A stretch of 64,000 bases of DNA from Setaria digitata (Eukaryota; Nematoda; Chromadorea; Rhabditida; Setariidae), in contig RCAB01000121.1 in the NCBI GenBank assembly GCA_003640385.1, positions 1 through 64,000 of the forward strand, given 5' to 3'. The notes beneath the pieces were generated by a model that saw nothing but the letters and a program-made list of their open reading frames with translations, did no database searches and was not told the origin of the DNA. Positions 1-13,032 of this stretch are shown piece after piece; the stretch's first letter is position 1, and each line of letters opens with the position of its first letter. The position numbers were made by a program, and so were the translations under genes.

Positions 1-3000
1 AAACCATTGCCTAATTAAAATACAAAATCGCTTCCGTTGAGTTCACCAAATGATCTCTCATAAATACAGAAGAAGAGGGAGTACAAGAAAAAAATTCATC
101 GCTCATATTCTTGTCAATTAGCAAATTGATGAAATTACTTGGAGAATATTATTTCCGTGAATTTGGCTCCCAAACTGTTGTGTTTCAATATCCACAGGTA
201 ATGTTGTAAGAGGTACCAGGTGATTGTTAATACGCAAATCTTGCAATGTTCCTTTGAAGTAATCATTAATTGAGAATGATTCAGCAGGTAAATTTTCACT
301 ACTGCCCAAAACTAAAATATCTGCTAACAATGGATGATCAAAACGACTTTCAATGTCGAATTTTGTTCTTTCCACGCCATCTACTGTAACCTGTAATAAA
401 TCGCCAGTAATGAGAAGGAAATTAATAAAATAGCAAGTTTATCTTCTATCAGTGAATTTGTATCATTACCTTATCACTCTGATCTTTAACACTGAAAATT
501 TTCCAATCATTATTTCAATGTACATTAATGATAAGTGTGATTTTTAAATAAATGTCATGAAAGGAAAAAAAAAAAAAGAAACTTTTAAACTTACAGTAAA
601 ATCATTTCTATCTCTGACTAAGCTTATCAAATGCACTTTGTTGTCGTCGATTTTATTCGGCACATTTCTCGCAAACACTTTCTTACCGCCCAATCGTGTT
701 CGTATATTCAATGAACCATTGAAAATTTCCAGGGTAATGAAAGTTCCCACATCGTCACCATCCTAAATTATTACAACTTACAATAACTCCCTTAACTCAA
801 CTGAAAACTACTTTTTTCTTTCGATTCTGCGTTTTCTAATTATGAGAGAGTGTAAAATAGATTATTATTTTTTATTTTTTTCTGCTTAAATCCTGCATTT
901 AGAAGTTCAAAAATAGAGTGCATAGGATACTGTTAACCTTGATGTAACGGAATATCCCAGACATTCAACATACCTTCTCGCCAAGATATAGCAATGTGCC
1001 ATGAGCCTTGTTAGTTCTCAATAGGAAATTAATATCCGTATCAAACTTAATGTCATCCAGATTCTCTCCAACATTCACTTCTAGTCGTGACATTAAGTTA
1101 TCATGTCCGAAAGTTGCTTCATCAGTTTGCTGGATGCAGTACGGTGATAAGAATGGTTTTTTACAGTCACAACGAAAATCATCCCACTGATCAAGACAGA
1201 TGCCATTATTTTGGCAAGGATTTGGAAAACATAATTTAGAACGCTGACAGCCTTCCGTGATTCCGAACGCATTGCTGAAAGAAGTAATTTTGTTCAAAAA
1301 TTCCAACAATTTCGAAATTCTAACTTAGCAAGACTATCGGTCTCATCTAAAGTGCAATTTAAGACACGAAATATGCTCAGAAATGTCCACAATTTCACTA
1401 ACTCAATACTTCATCAAGTCTGAGATATTTTATAATCCATTTTACATTCTCATAAAAATTACAATTCATAAGCGATGAAAAGTTGATTATTTTATGTACT
1501 TACGCTGATTTCAACATATTGATAAATTGCCCATTAATAAACAGATCACGTATACAACCTCTAAAGCCATCTCCACGACCTTTACCTATTCGTGTCAGGT
1601 AAATAGCCATATTTTTTCGTTCCTTCATTTTGAGACGCGACAATACAAAATCTCCCTCACGTATTTCTAACGAAACAACCTATGAAAAAGACCAAATTAC
1701 AATAAAAGTCATATAATTTGGTTTTGAGATATTGATGAGTAATATGTTTTGTACCCTTTTTTGGAATCATAAATTATATTTTATCATTGTCATGCTCCTC
1801 AAAGAAGCTCACTTCAGCAAACAATATTAATTTAATTTCACTTATCGCTTGAAAGTAATTTCAGGACAAGAGATGGCATTTTTAAGAGTACAGTATACAG
1901 AAAGATTAAGAATGGCATATTATTAGCTTAGAGATAGTTTAAATCATAAAAATTAGCACTAACTTATAAATGAAATAATTATGCTTAATTAATTATATAC
2001 TGTACATCCGTGCTTTTTTTTCCATGCAAAGTACAAAAATAAATGGTTAATTTCGAAAGAAAAAGTCGAAACTCTTAAAAAATAACTTCAAACCTTATTA
2101 ATATTACTGAATAGAACAGTGTACCAATGATCGTCATTTACAGCAAATGGCAATAATTTCCTGTAGACAAAACCAGTAAAGTTGCCAAATAAATATCCAC
2201 GTCGTATAGTAAGCGCAAATTGTATTTGACTTAGAATATTTTCTGCTGATAATATATAAGTGTCATCTAGAGTTGTGCGAAATGTGATCTTTAGTGTGTA
2301 GTCAGATTCTGGCAACCTGAAAAAAGTTTCATCAAATGATGATGATATCTCTATTTTCAAGATTTGACATTTCAGAAGAAGAAAACTGATTTTGCATGAA
2401 ATTGCATCTATTTGAAATAGTGAAGAGGAAAATTTCACCGCTGAAATGGACTTATGGCAAAGTTAGCTTAGCCATTCAGCAAAGTATCTAGAAGTAGAGT
2501 AAAAACGTGTCTTATCCGACAAATGGAAGAAGACTTGAGAGAGAAAAAAAAAGCAGGTAGAGATTATACCCAATAATATTATTCGGTGACTGATACAGAA
2601 AGAATGAGGCATTGTGAAATGTTGTGGCGGTGTTTGTGGTGCAATTTGTTCCAATTAGACCGGGTGCACATCCACAAAAAGCTACTGTTTCGGCACTAGC
2701 AAACTCATTTCGACAGATTTGATGATCAGGACACGACAGATGCTGACATTCCTATAAATGGATCAGCTGAATGACCTGCAAAGTGATCCAAATACTTTCT
2801 CAATCACTCTTTGTTAGGTACTACTACTGATAATTTACTGATAATAATAATCTACTATTAATTTTAACCTGAATGTACTTCTGACAAATTCCGCATTAAT
2901 GTAATTAACGTTGCATTCCGTATCAATGCTGTTACTGTAAGATTTCAATTCCTCTTTTTACACATAGCTGACACAAGAAGGTTTTTAAATTATCCAGTAA

Positions 3001-6000
3001 TATTACTAAAAATTAGAGAGCACAATGACAAATCGATTCAGTTAAAAAAAAAAATAATCAAACTTCAATTCGTTGATCACACTTCGGTCCAGTCCAAGAA
3101 GTGTCACAAATGCATACCGCATAGTCACCACTTTCAATACAACGAAATGAGTGCACGCAATCATCGCAAGATATTTGCGCCTGAAATATGCATTTTTAAA
3201 AGTGAATATTTTATTTTAGGGTCTGTAAGTTGATACTAGATAGAAGTGCGAAGATTGCATTGTATGTTACTTTAATGAGAGATAAGTCTCTTACCTTTAC
3301 GCAGGTAAAGGTGCCATCTCTTTGCTCACAAGTTTCCCCTACGACGCAGTCCGGAATACATTTTAGTTTATGTGCTAGCAGTTCGCAACGTGTTCCGCTG
3401 AAGTTCTCATCACAAACACACTTGAAGTTAGATGAATCTGAATTGAAGTAATAAGCATCTCTTTCCTTTCGACTATGGCAGACCAATAATTTTCAGTAAT
3501 AATAATCGTTTCACGTGAATTATCTGCTTAATTTCTGGCGATTCTAGGTGAACTTTTTAGTGCTAATAAAATTTAAAAATTACCAAATTCTCCAATCAAA
3601 ATAGACATAAATATAAAAACACCGTGCATAATCAAAAGACAATTAATTATAAACCTGATGATTGGGATAAAATAAAGGACTAGATGGCTCCAGTTCTGGA
3701 GGAATATTATAAAATTTAACGTAATAAAAGTAACAGGACTGGATTTTGGAAATAAATTATGAGACATAACTTATCAAGCCAAGGATTTTTTTTTTTTTGA
3801 AATAATTAAACTTCTAGAAGTTACTTGAAAAATCAGCAAAGCATTCGCCTCCGTTCATACATGGCTTTGTTTTACAGATGTCGGTATTCTCACAGAATTC
3901 ACCAGAGTTTCCTTCCGGACACATGCAAATTGCCGAGTCTCCTTTACTAATACATCGACCTGATAGAAAAATTAATTCCAAATTTATTTCAAAAAGGTTT
4001 GCAGTTTAATTATTTTCTGCATACTGCCATTTAACTTATAGAATGATAGCATTTTCCTTGATCAACAAGATGAATAAAAATTCATTTCATTTGCCACTTA
4101 TCATTAATTTTTTTTCGAAAAAATTTTTGAAAATTTTAATTTTTCCAAAAAAAAAAGAAGTTGTCGGCAGAGATGAAAGGATAATCTTATACGTTTAATT
4201 TAATTCTTACAAAAGACAATACCTGCGTTGCAGTTTCTTTCTAAGCATGGATCTGCTTCCGGAACAGTTTTCTCACAATTTTTCCCTTCAAAGCCATTTT
4301 CACAAATACAAATTGTTCCATTAGCAGACCATCTACAGCTACCATGTATACAAGGGCTTCTGAAATGCGTGAGAATCTGTACACAATCTATGGATGCAGT
4401 GTAAAGTGTAAACAGCTGCAAATTCAATTTACGAATAAAATTTTATGATGAAAATTAAGAGAGTCTTGAAAATAGATTCATTACTGGATGGATACATTTG
4501 TTTAGAACGTGTAGTGATAAAAAGTCACCCGTCAACGTTACATTCAAGTACGTGTTCACAGCGTATACCTGTGAAACCAGGTGCACATAAACAACCACCA
4601 CTAATTAGAAGGCAAGTACCACCGTTGGCACAGCTTCCATTCTTTGTACATGACCATGATAAGGGCTCATCGCAATCTTTGCCCTATAATTTGAATGTAG
4701 GAAAATTATGCCAGGAATTTCTCTTTATTTCTTAATGCTACCTGCTTGCAATCTCTCATTTTTAAATTTCAAATCAATTCTTACCGTAAAACCATCAGGA
4801 CATTTGCATATTCCATTGATACAAATTTGCTTATCACTTTTGCAATTACAACCTTCCTCAGTTCGTTCCTGCGAAATATATCACAGAAGCCAATCACAGT
4901 AGTCAAATAATTAAATGCTTATCACTTATAATCATTCTTCTCATTTCTTACTCTCTTTTTCTGTGTAACGAAAACATGAGGAAACAATTAGGATTCTATG
5001 CATCTTGCTCTAGCAATTACTGGTCTACGTATAAGTATGATAATTACTTATAAGTGAGTTACGGAATGATTCGAATCAGCAAGTGGCTTAGGATTCTAAC
5101 ATGCAGTGAAGAGAGGTGAAGAATTCTTTTATTTAGTTACGAAAAAAATATTTACTTGACACTGAGCAGAAGTAAAGCCAGGCTGACAAGTGCACTGATA
5201 AAAACCATCCACAACACTACAAATTCCATCATTGTAGCATGGATTAGGATCACATAGCGTACTCTCTTCACATAAAGTACCTAAAAATACCCTCCAGAAA
5301 AGGATTTTTCTCCTCATTAATATAACTTTATTTGAAGCAAAGTTATTGGCCATAGAGCGAGAAAGTTAGTGAGCTAGGAAAATGATCCAAGAATGTTTAT
5401 GGCCAGGAAAGATTCCCTCAAATGAGCTTAAGAGAAAAGATATTTATTCATTTCCCCGACTCAACTTTCTATCATTTATAGTTTTAGAATTCCAAACAGA
5501 AGCTTGAAAGAGTAAAAATCTGTAAGACACCTCGGAAGCCATCTTTGCAAAGACAAGTGAACGAGCCAAATGTATTCAGACAAATAGCACCATTTGCGCA
5601 AGGTGATTTAACACATTCATCGATATCATCTGCGCATAATGCACCATCGAATCCGCTCGTGCAGGTACATTCGAAGCTGTCCTGCAAATTAGTCTACCGT
5701 AATCTTAGTACTAGGCCAAACAAAAAAATAAGCCAGATAATCAATGGTGATATTACAATAACCTCAACTGGCTTGCAATAGTATGTTTTGCGCGAAATTT
5801 CTAAATTACTTATTAATTACTTACTTCTAGCTTATTACTTACTTTGACCGGTGTGCATGTTGCATTGTGCTGGCAACGGTTCGGAATGCATGGATCAGGT
5901 GTGCAGCGTGATTTGCCTTTCTCCAGAACTATGCATCTACAAATCATGGAATTTACTGGAAAATTAAATTTCACTATTCTTAATATCAGATCAGTACATA

Positions 6001-7343
6001 AAAGTACATTATTGCGAATAATATTTATATCTACCATTTGTCAAAGCCTTAATCAAGTCAGTTCAACCAGTTGCTAATTTTGCCTAGATTAAGTTGCAAT
6101 GAGGGAATATTACCTTTCACCAGTTGAACAACCTTGAACTTCACACCCGACTGATTCAATTTCGCATAATTCTCCCGAAAATTCTGAAACTGCTACCATT
6201 ATTTCCCCATTTCTTCTTCCTTTTATTGTAATGGCAAATGTTTCATCACATTTTACCTCACTTATATTCAAATGACATCAATGACACTTCTTTAATCCTT
6301 CAACAAAAGAAACTGATGGGAAATAAGACGCAGCTACCGAAAAATGCTACCTATAATATATAACCAATTTTAGGAGCTCAATAAACAGCGGCATGTTAGA
6401 AATGGGAACATTTTACAAAGTTTCAACCGAACACTAAATTAATGTAGTTTAGGATCAAGGTGACTAGTGAATGATTATGATGATGAGGAAATGTGATTTA
6501 TGATCAACATGATAAATGATATGATATATGTGAGTGTGAAGGTAGTACAACATTCAAGTGATCTTCATCTAATGAATTAATTTTCCTTTTTAAATTAACT
6601 TTTATAAACTTTGAAGGAAAAAAAAATTCGGAAAGATGGAAAGATCGAATACCTTTTGGGCAAATGCATTTTTGTTTTCCGGTATGACCAAAGACACATG
6701 TTCCGTTATTTTGACATTTCAAAGAGCAAACATTTTCCGTCTCGCACAACAATCCTTTGAAACCGCCCGGACAAAGGCAACGGAAGCTACGATTCTGCTC
6801 ATTAACTTCACAAGTGCCACCGTTCAAACACACATTACTTTCACACTGTCGCTGTGAAACGTAACCTAAAAGTTCAATTCTCATCATCCTCGTCACTAAT
6901 TTACTTATAGCAATTAGCAAGAAAAGAAACTGAAATTTTCCCTAATCCAATGATTGTCGCTTAATCTTAATTAAGCACAGATTGTTGAAGCTGTATGATA
7001 CGAAATCGTACTTCTAGCAGTTTACTTTATACAAAAAAAAATCACAATTTAATTTTAAAATTTTTGAAACTAAATAATCAAATAATCAACTTGTTTCTGT
7101 CATCTTCACGGAGCAGTTTATAACAATGATATATCACTTGCATGCTTAGCATAATTTTCAAAAATTATTTCCGAAATGATTTGCTTTATATATAAATGAT
7201 ATAGGGCATAAACATTTCATACATTTATTGTTACAATTTAGTGAAGTGTAAAAAATTAATGATTTCTTTTTCCAATTAATCTTCTCCATTTCTACACCTG
7301 TTCCCGCAAAAATAATCAGGTGGAAAAAAATTATAACAAGCAT
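1..7343 (-). CDS. Crumbs-like EGF / laminin-G protein, 5' part (3' end beyond window)
   Basis: Cell-surface or secreted modular protein; Crumbs proteins set apical membrane identity in epithelia. Eighteen exons join in phase: 7343-7298, 6865-6653, 6183-6114, 5936-5843, 5681-5531, 5280-5156, 4868-4785, 4683-4529, 4359-4223, 3959-3825, 3437-3295, 3180-3064, 2751-2570, 2316-2094, 1679-1504, 1274-974, 762-595, 390-139, giving about 924 residues without a stop. It opens with a signal peptide (MLVIIFFHLIIFAGTG), then roughly twelve EGF-like modules, one of calcium-binding type (DIDECVKSPCANGAICLN, exon 5681-5531). A laminin-G domain follows (2751-1504, ending GFRGCIRDLFINGQ), then one EGF (CFPNPCQNNGIC) and a second laminin-G domain (about 1130-139). 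EGFs followed by alternating LamG and EGF is the Crumbs arrangement. A membrane segment and cytoplasmic tail, which would settle it, lie beyond base 1; a further exon may begin near base 10. Alternatives are other EGF/LamG receptors. The architecture is sure, the Crumbs name moderately so. Confidence 0.8.
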
Positions 7344-8145
7344 TTTAAAATTATATCCCACCGCTATGTGACCATTACTAAAATCTCCAGTTCTGATACC
7401 TTTGGGTAGTAATTACTTGCGGGGAGTTTTTGCATAATCCCTTCAGTATGAACTCAAATAATGCCTCAATTTTCGTATTATCGTTATTCCAACTTTAGTC
7501 TAGTTTGGAAATAGTTGAGCAAATTGCCTTCATAAAATTATTTCTCGCATTTTAACCAATTCGCCTTAGCTTACCACCAAAACGATGAACAAATCATTCA
7601 TACAGTTTGATAAATCCTACTTATTTATCACTGTGATATATTGTCAAGTGATAAGATAGATTTTGGAGATTATCATCACTCGAATGTAATTTAATGATGT
7701 TAACAATAATAAGGAAAAAATATATTCCGCACAAAAACTGGAAATTTTCGAATATTATTTACGAGTGAATGAAAGGATTTATAAAGAAAAGATGCATTGT
7801 CGTTTATGGCTTCATACTTTTTTTTTAAATTTTAAATCGTTTTTCTTCTTTTTTTTCTTTTTAAATCGTGAGAATCAGTGTTATCGTGAAAACAAACTCA
7901 GTTATGAGAAAAGGCTAGGGTAAGAAGCATTTTAAGTATGGTCTGAAAAAGATATAAGCTATTTAATTCAAGACATAGTCACATAAATTATCAAGTGTAA
8001 TTTTAGTAAGGAAGCAACAAATAAAAATAAATGTATCCCATATATACTGTAATTAATTTGCGAGAACCCTCGGGAAAAAAAAAAAAAAACTTCAAGACAT
8101 GAACTTGAACTCGAGCCATCAAATGATTCAGTCTCGTTCCTTGTA

Positions 8146-8166
8146 TATATATATGTGTGTGTGTGT
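8146..8166. repeat. TA/TG dinucleotide microsatellite
   Basis: A run of alternating TA followed by TG dinucleotides. It is a simple repeat next to poly-A and poly-T tracts and shows no coding signal. Confidence 0.8.
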
Positions 8167-8934
8167 TTTGTTCTCCATTTTTTTTTTTTTTTTTTTTCTT
8201 GCAACTTTCAAAATAGTAGTAAATATTCAATGTGTTAATTTTACTTTACCTTAATGAAAGAGTGTTCTCAACCAAATGAGGCTGAAATATTTGAAAAAAA
8301 AAAAAAAAAAAATGAGCAAAATGAGACGTGAAATTCAATTCTGTACTGGAAACAGCTGATTGTAGCACTTCCTTTTCACGTGGAAGATGTTAAAATTGAT
8401 CACATGCTATTTCGACGTTGAATTGTGGAGAAATGAATGATAAAAGAGGTAAAAGTGTATGATGCGACACCTGAGCAAGTCAAGAAATGAAGTGAATTAA
8501 ACTGAACAGCAAATTCTTGGCTAGCAATTATTCTTCTCGAGATAAACTTTGATTTCAATTACATTCTAAGAAAAATAGACAAAATCAGAAATGATCATTT
8601 TTGGAATAAAAATATTTCCATTCCTTTACATCAAACCGATGGTTTTATGCATGAAATGAATAGGTACAGGCCATTGAAAAAGTTTATCATTTCACTGGTC
8701 ATAAAAAGACCGACTAATCGACCTGTACAGGTTAATTGTGCATTTTTGTATTGTTCGGCAATACCTATTATTTGGATTAGAGTACATTTCCAAGGCAACT
8801 TGAGCTTTGCATGATCAGTAATGCATCAAAGAAACTTTCAATATCAATATCAATGAATAAACTTTGAATATCAATTAAGATATACCATTGATGTAGAAGG
8901 AACTTTATTAGCTAATGAGTAAAACAAATATTCA

Positions 8935-9003
8935 GTCCACAAAGAATGGGGAAATCTATTTGTTGCAAATTTGGTCGATATCATTGGTTTTCAAACCTTA
9001 ACA
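8935..9003 (+). other. Possible isolated exon with good splice borders
   Basis: The segment is preceded by ATTCAG and followed by GTAAGA, and two of its frames are open; one reads HKEWGNLFVANLVDIIGFQ. A longer open stretch lies upstream (about 8600-8812) and another downstream after CCACAG (9076-9308). I could not link the three in one frame with confidence, and the upstream piece is open on both strands. It may be an unrecognised gene, a decayed gene or chance. Confidence 0.2.
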
Positions 9004-11244
9004 GGTAAGACTTAGAAAAGATCACACTGAAAACTTCAAAAAAAAAAAAAAGATTTCTTTTCTGGAACTGTCCACAGCGTTTGTCCTATAATCGAAATAG
9101 CAGAAACATTCGGGAAGTCGGTTTATTGCATTTCACACCTGTCCGAAAATGCTCGACAACATCTTTTGAATCTTTCGAGTTTTCATTTTCATCGCTTGAG
9201 TCTTCCGAATTCCCCGTTTCACAATATCATTTATCCAACTATTTATCAGTTATCAGCAAGGACTTTAGTCCAATAATTACACATATGAAACTTCAGTGCT
9301 TTCTGTAATATTTGCAAAATGTTGAAGATAGATGATGCGGAAGTATTTTTCACTTTTTTTTTTTATTTTCACTCCACTGAATATCAATCCTTGCAATATG
9401 CATTCACTCTGCAAAAAGTTACAGCTAATTGCAACTCTAAATTAGATTTAAATATAACTTTATTTTCCCACTCAGCACACAAATACTCAATAATAATTTT
9501 TAAACTGTCATAAGTATATAATAAAAAACAGAAAGTATCATTGTAATTATGTACTAGTAGCATTTTTTATTGCATTAAAGTTTGACTGTTTTGGAAATAT
9601 TTGAAACTTGTCAATTTTCAACGTTTCAAACTTGAAATAAATTATTAGTACCAAAAATGGTACCGCTTATCATTGCACAGTGTAAAACATTGATAAAGTT
9701 TAGGTATAAAGTTTTGATTTCGAGCAATGACAAAAAAAAAAGATAAAAATGGTTGAATTTATATTACGGTAAAGGCTATTTAATTTTATTATTTTATTTT
9801 ATTTTATTAATTTTCTTTTTTATATTAATTTTTTACTTAATTTTTATTAATTTATATTACTCAATGAGTGAATTCCTGAAATGTCACTCAAGAAGTAGAA
9901 TGAAAAATTTACTAGTATGTGTCTCTCTTATCGAGAGTAGTACTCCATTTAAATGTTGACACGCGACATTTTGTTCTAATTTAATTTCATCCAGTAAAAA
10001 TTATAAGCTCAACAAAGGAGTGAAATTTAAGAACATAGATGGATCAACCAACTTCAGTCGTTATGAAATCAAGCCATTAGAAAAAGTAATATTTTGTCAA
10101 AAAAAAAAAAAATTTTGAAAAAGTAATATTTTTTCTTTAAATTTGCATAAAACATTTTGAAATTTAACATTTCTGAAGAAATTTTCTAGCAGGCAAATTA
10201 AGTTTGGGAAAGAAAAATTTATTTCCAAATAAAATTCATTTTACAATAACATGTAAATACATTCACAAAATCATTTATTTGTGTTTTCAATTTCCAGTTA
10301 TAGATATATGGGGGAAATACGGGTCAATTTGAATGGTATTGGAATGGGATCAAAATTTATGTTCCCGATTTCATCCGATAAATTTTATAATTTTCATTCA
10401 ATTGTAAGATTGAACAAAACACAACTTTGAAATAAAAATTAAGAACTTGGAATTCGTCTAGTTTTATTCTAATTCAGAAAAAATAAATAAATGAATAAAG
10501 ATATTTTTCATGAGACTTGTAATTTCTCAGAAATTAAAACTACTGTATTTATTGATTCTTGATGAAATTTAAAAAAATTTTTAGTTTTAGGATTCCTCAT
10601 GAAAAAAATTTGAAAAGACGAAAACTGATAATGAATGAATTTATTAATTGAAATGATGAATTTTTGGTTCTTTTATGTAGTTACAATAAGTTAAAACGAT
10701 TTTTCGACAGCAGATTAATTAAGAATCTAAAATTTTACTCATGGAAGTACTAGCAGCAAACTGTTAAAATTAATTAGTAATTCTGGGGCAATTAAAAAAT
10801 CTAGCAAGATTTTACTCTCGCAAAAAATATCCTTCCCTGATTTTTTGGGAATAATTGAACTTGAAAAACTAACTAACTTTGGCAGCACGAAAAATCACTT
10901 ATTAGACTAAAGGTATTAATATGGAATTGATAAGGGGCAATGATTGGTGACATATGTGATGTTATCGCTACTGTTATGACAAGTCACTCGAAATATTCAC
11001 ACATCCGTTCACTCTCATCATGAGTAGAATTGGAATTTATTACCGATTAATTAGCTAATTAAAGATGAATGGTAGCACGTGCCGCAAGACGTCATCATCT
11101 ACGAAAGATAATGATCACTAAAGTAACTTATAGTCAAAACTATCGGAAATTCTGTCGATATGTCTGGCTTAATTTATCATTACTTTAGCAAGGTATTTAT
11201 TTACAAACATCGAAAGCTTCACCAGAATTTTCATTTAAACATGA

Positions 11245-11339
11245 TTATATATATATATATATATATATAATCGGTTTAATAAATTCCAATTAATATATAT
11301 ATAATTCCAATTAATATATACATAATATATATATTATCT

Positions 11340-11375
<36 letters not shown>

Positions 11376-11396
11376 AGATAATATATATATTATCTT
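11245..11396. repeat. AT-dinucleotide tracts with a perfect palindrome
   Basis: Several AT runs. The last part is an inverted repeat: an arm of alternating AT ending ATTATCTCA, a central pure AT run of about 34 bases, and the mirrored TGAGATAAT arm. The arms around the AT core could form a cruciform or hairpin. Simple-repeat expansion explains the core; the matched flanking arms suggest an inverted duplication. Confidence 0.8.
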
Positions 11397-12004
11397 AAAT
11401 CATTCAGTTGTTTTAAAATGTTGCTTGACTGCTTCAAAAATCTCAAATCTTTAAAAAGTCCTCAAAAGTTCCAGTTAGAATGTTAACAGTTGAAATTGTA
11501 CGCGGCAATATTACTGATATTACTACTTTATACTGTACCAATAAAAATTGCGGTTAAATTCTTTTATAAATTGAAAAAAAAAAAAAAGGAAAAGAAAAAA
11601 TCAGTGCGCTTTTTTCACGATAAATTCCCTATGATATTCTTTAATAATGGTAAAATGATGGTGATTAGAAAATGCGGAGGGTAAATTCAAAGAAAATCAC
11701 ATGAAGCCTGGAAATTTAGATAAGAATTCAAAGTTTGTATTCGAAAATAATTTCTATCCTAAATATCTGAACTTACCCAATATAGTGGGACAGATTCAAG
11801 TGCACTAGCAGCGTTTTATAGCACTTTATAAACTTTGTTTTAAAAATTCAAAATTTTAACAAACCTTTTAAGACGGCCAAGAGCAATATTACAATAAGCA
11901 TATGTGTAAAAGTTAGTTGAACCAGCAACGACCGTATTTTCAGTGGGCACTATTTTTATATTGCTTTGGATGTTGCAAAGGAAGGTCATACACATCAAAG
12001 TATA

Positions 12005-12017
12005 AGGTCAAAGGTCA
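12005..12017 (+). promoter_or_regulatory. Perfect DR1 nuclear-receptor element
   Basis: AGGTCA, one spacer base, AGGTCA. A third AGGTCA half-site is at 11983-11988, 16 bases upstream. DR1 is the classical site for HNF4- and RXR-type nuclear receptors. It lies in a locally less AT-rich stretch about 3 kb upstream of the CULT gene and 4.6 kb upstream of the EGF/LamG gene start. Function is inferred only from the motif. Confidence 0.4.
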
Positions 12018-12952
12018 CGGACACTGATTGCTGAGGGTTTTATGGAATCGACGATGTTCAATTAGTGTTTGAGCAGTAATGAATAGAATATGTGGAGGAG
12101 AGGATATAGCCGCTCGACAGGTAAAAACAAGAAGAATCACTGAGGTTGACACATCACTGAGTGCAGAGCAATTGTCGTGCTACTGCTACTGTCTCTACGG
12201 TCTTTTCATCGATCAGAGTGACTGTCATCGGATCTTCCTTCAAAGCTTGCAGTGAAATCGAGATACTGGTGGGCGAGCATCAAGACTAGCTCGAATGACA
12301 ACAAATATTTGGCTAGCAGACCACTGGTCAACAAGGCAAATATGTCCTGCTGCTACTCAACGAAGGCTGAAGACACATAGCTTTACCAATCAACAACTAA
12401 TTAATTAAACGATAGAAATGATGACAGCGACTGGGACACTACTGTGATCGCACCAGTTGACAGTGTTGACAATGATGACACTACCTGTTGATGATATCTG
12501 CCTATATCTTCATATCCTCTACTACACCCATCGGGTAGATGCGGGACAGAGGACCACCGGTAGCACAGATCGTGTCCGTGTACACCCCGAACCTCCTCCC
12601 TCGTGCACAAATTAAAACTACAAGAATGATTGATTACTGATTGATCGTTCAACCTGTCTCACTGTGAGATCTAAAAAATTACCTCACTACTAGAGTCTTT
12701 TTGTACTCATATTGCTGCTACTACTACTGATCATAATTTCTCCGATAAATTATCAGTTGTAATGTGCTACCGAACCGGAACAGTCTAGTTCTCTTCAATT
12801 AGCTTCGATCATTTATTATCCTTAGTCATTGCTTTTTTGAATCTCTAGTCAGTTAGACTAAGTTTTTTCATCTTCATCTATGCCATGCAGAATAGTCAAA
12901 AGCAGTGAAATCACTTTTGCCTTCCAGGTTGAACAGACAGATCTAGACTTAC

Positions 12953-13032
12953 GCCATTTAGGGCTAGGAACAGTGGTTCGCACTAACTGACAGCCATTTA
13001 GGGCTAGCAATAGTGGTTCGCACTAACTGACA
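12953..13032. repeat. 40-bp tandem duplication, two copies
   Basis: Two adjacent 40-base units starting GCCATTTAGGGCTAG and ending CACTAACTGACA, differing at two positions. It lies in an intergenic stretch with no linked coding sequence. Confidence 0.85.

Noticed and set aside
12401..12652. Minus-strand open frame of 83 codons
   Set aside because: No family features, no splice-consistent neighbours and unlike the codon pattern of the confident genes; probably chance in a less AT-rich patch.
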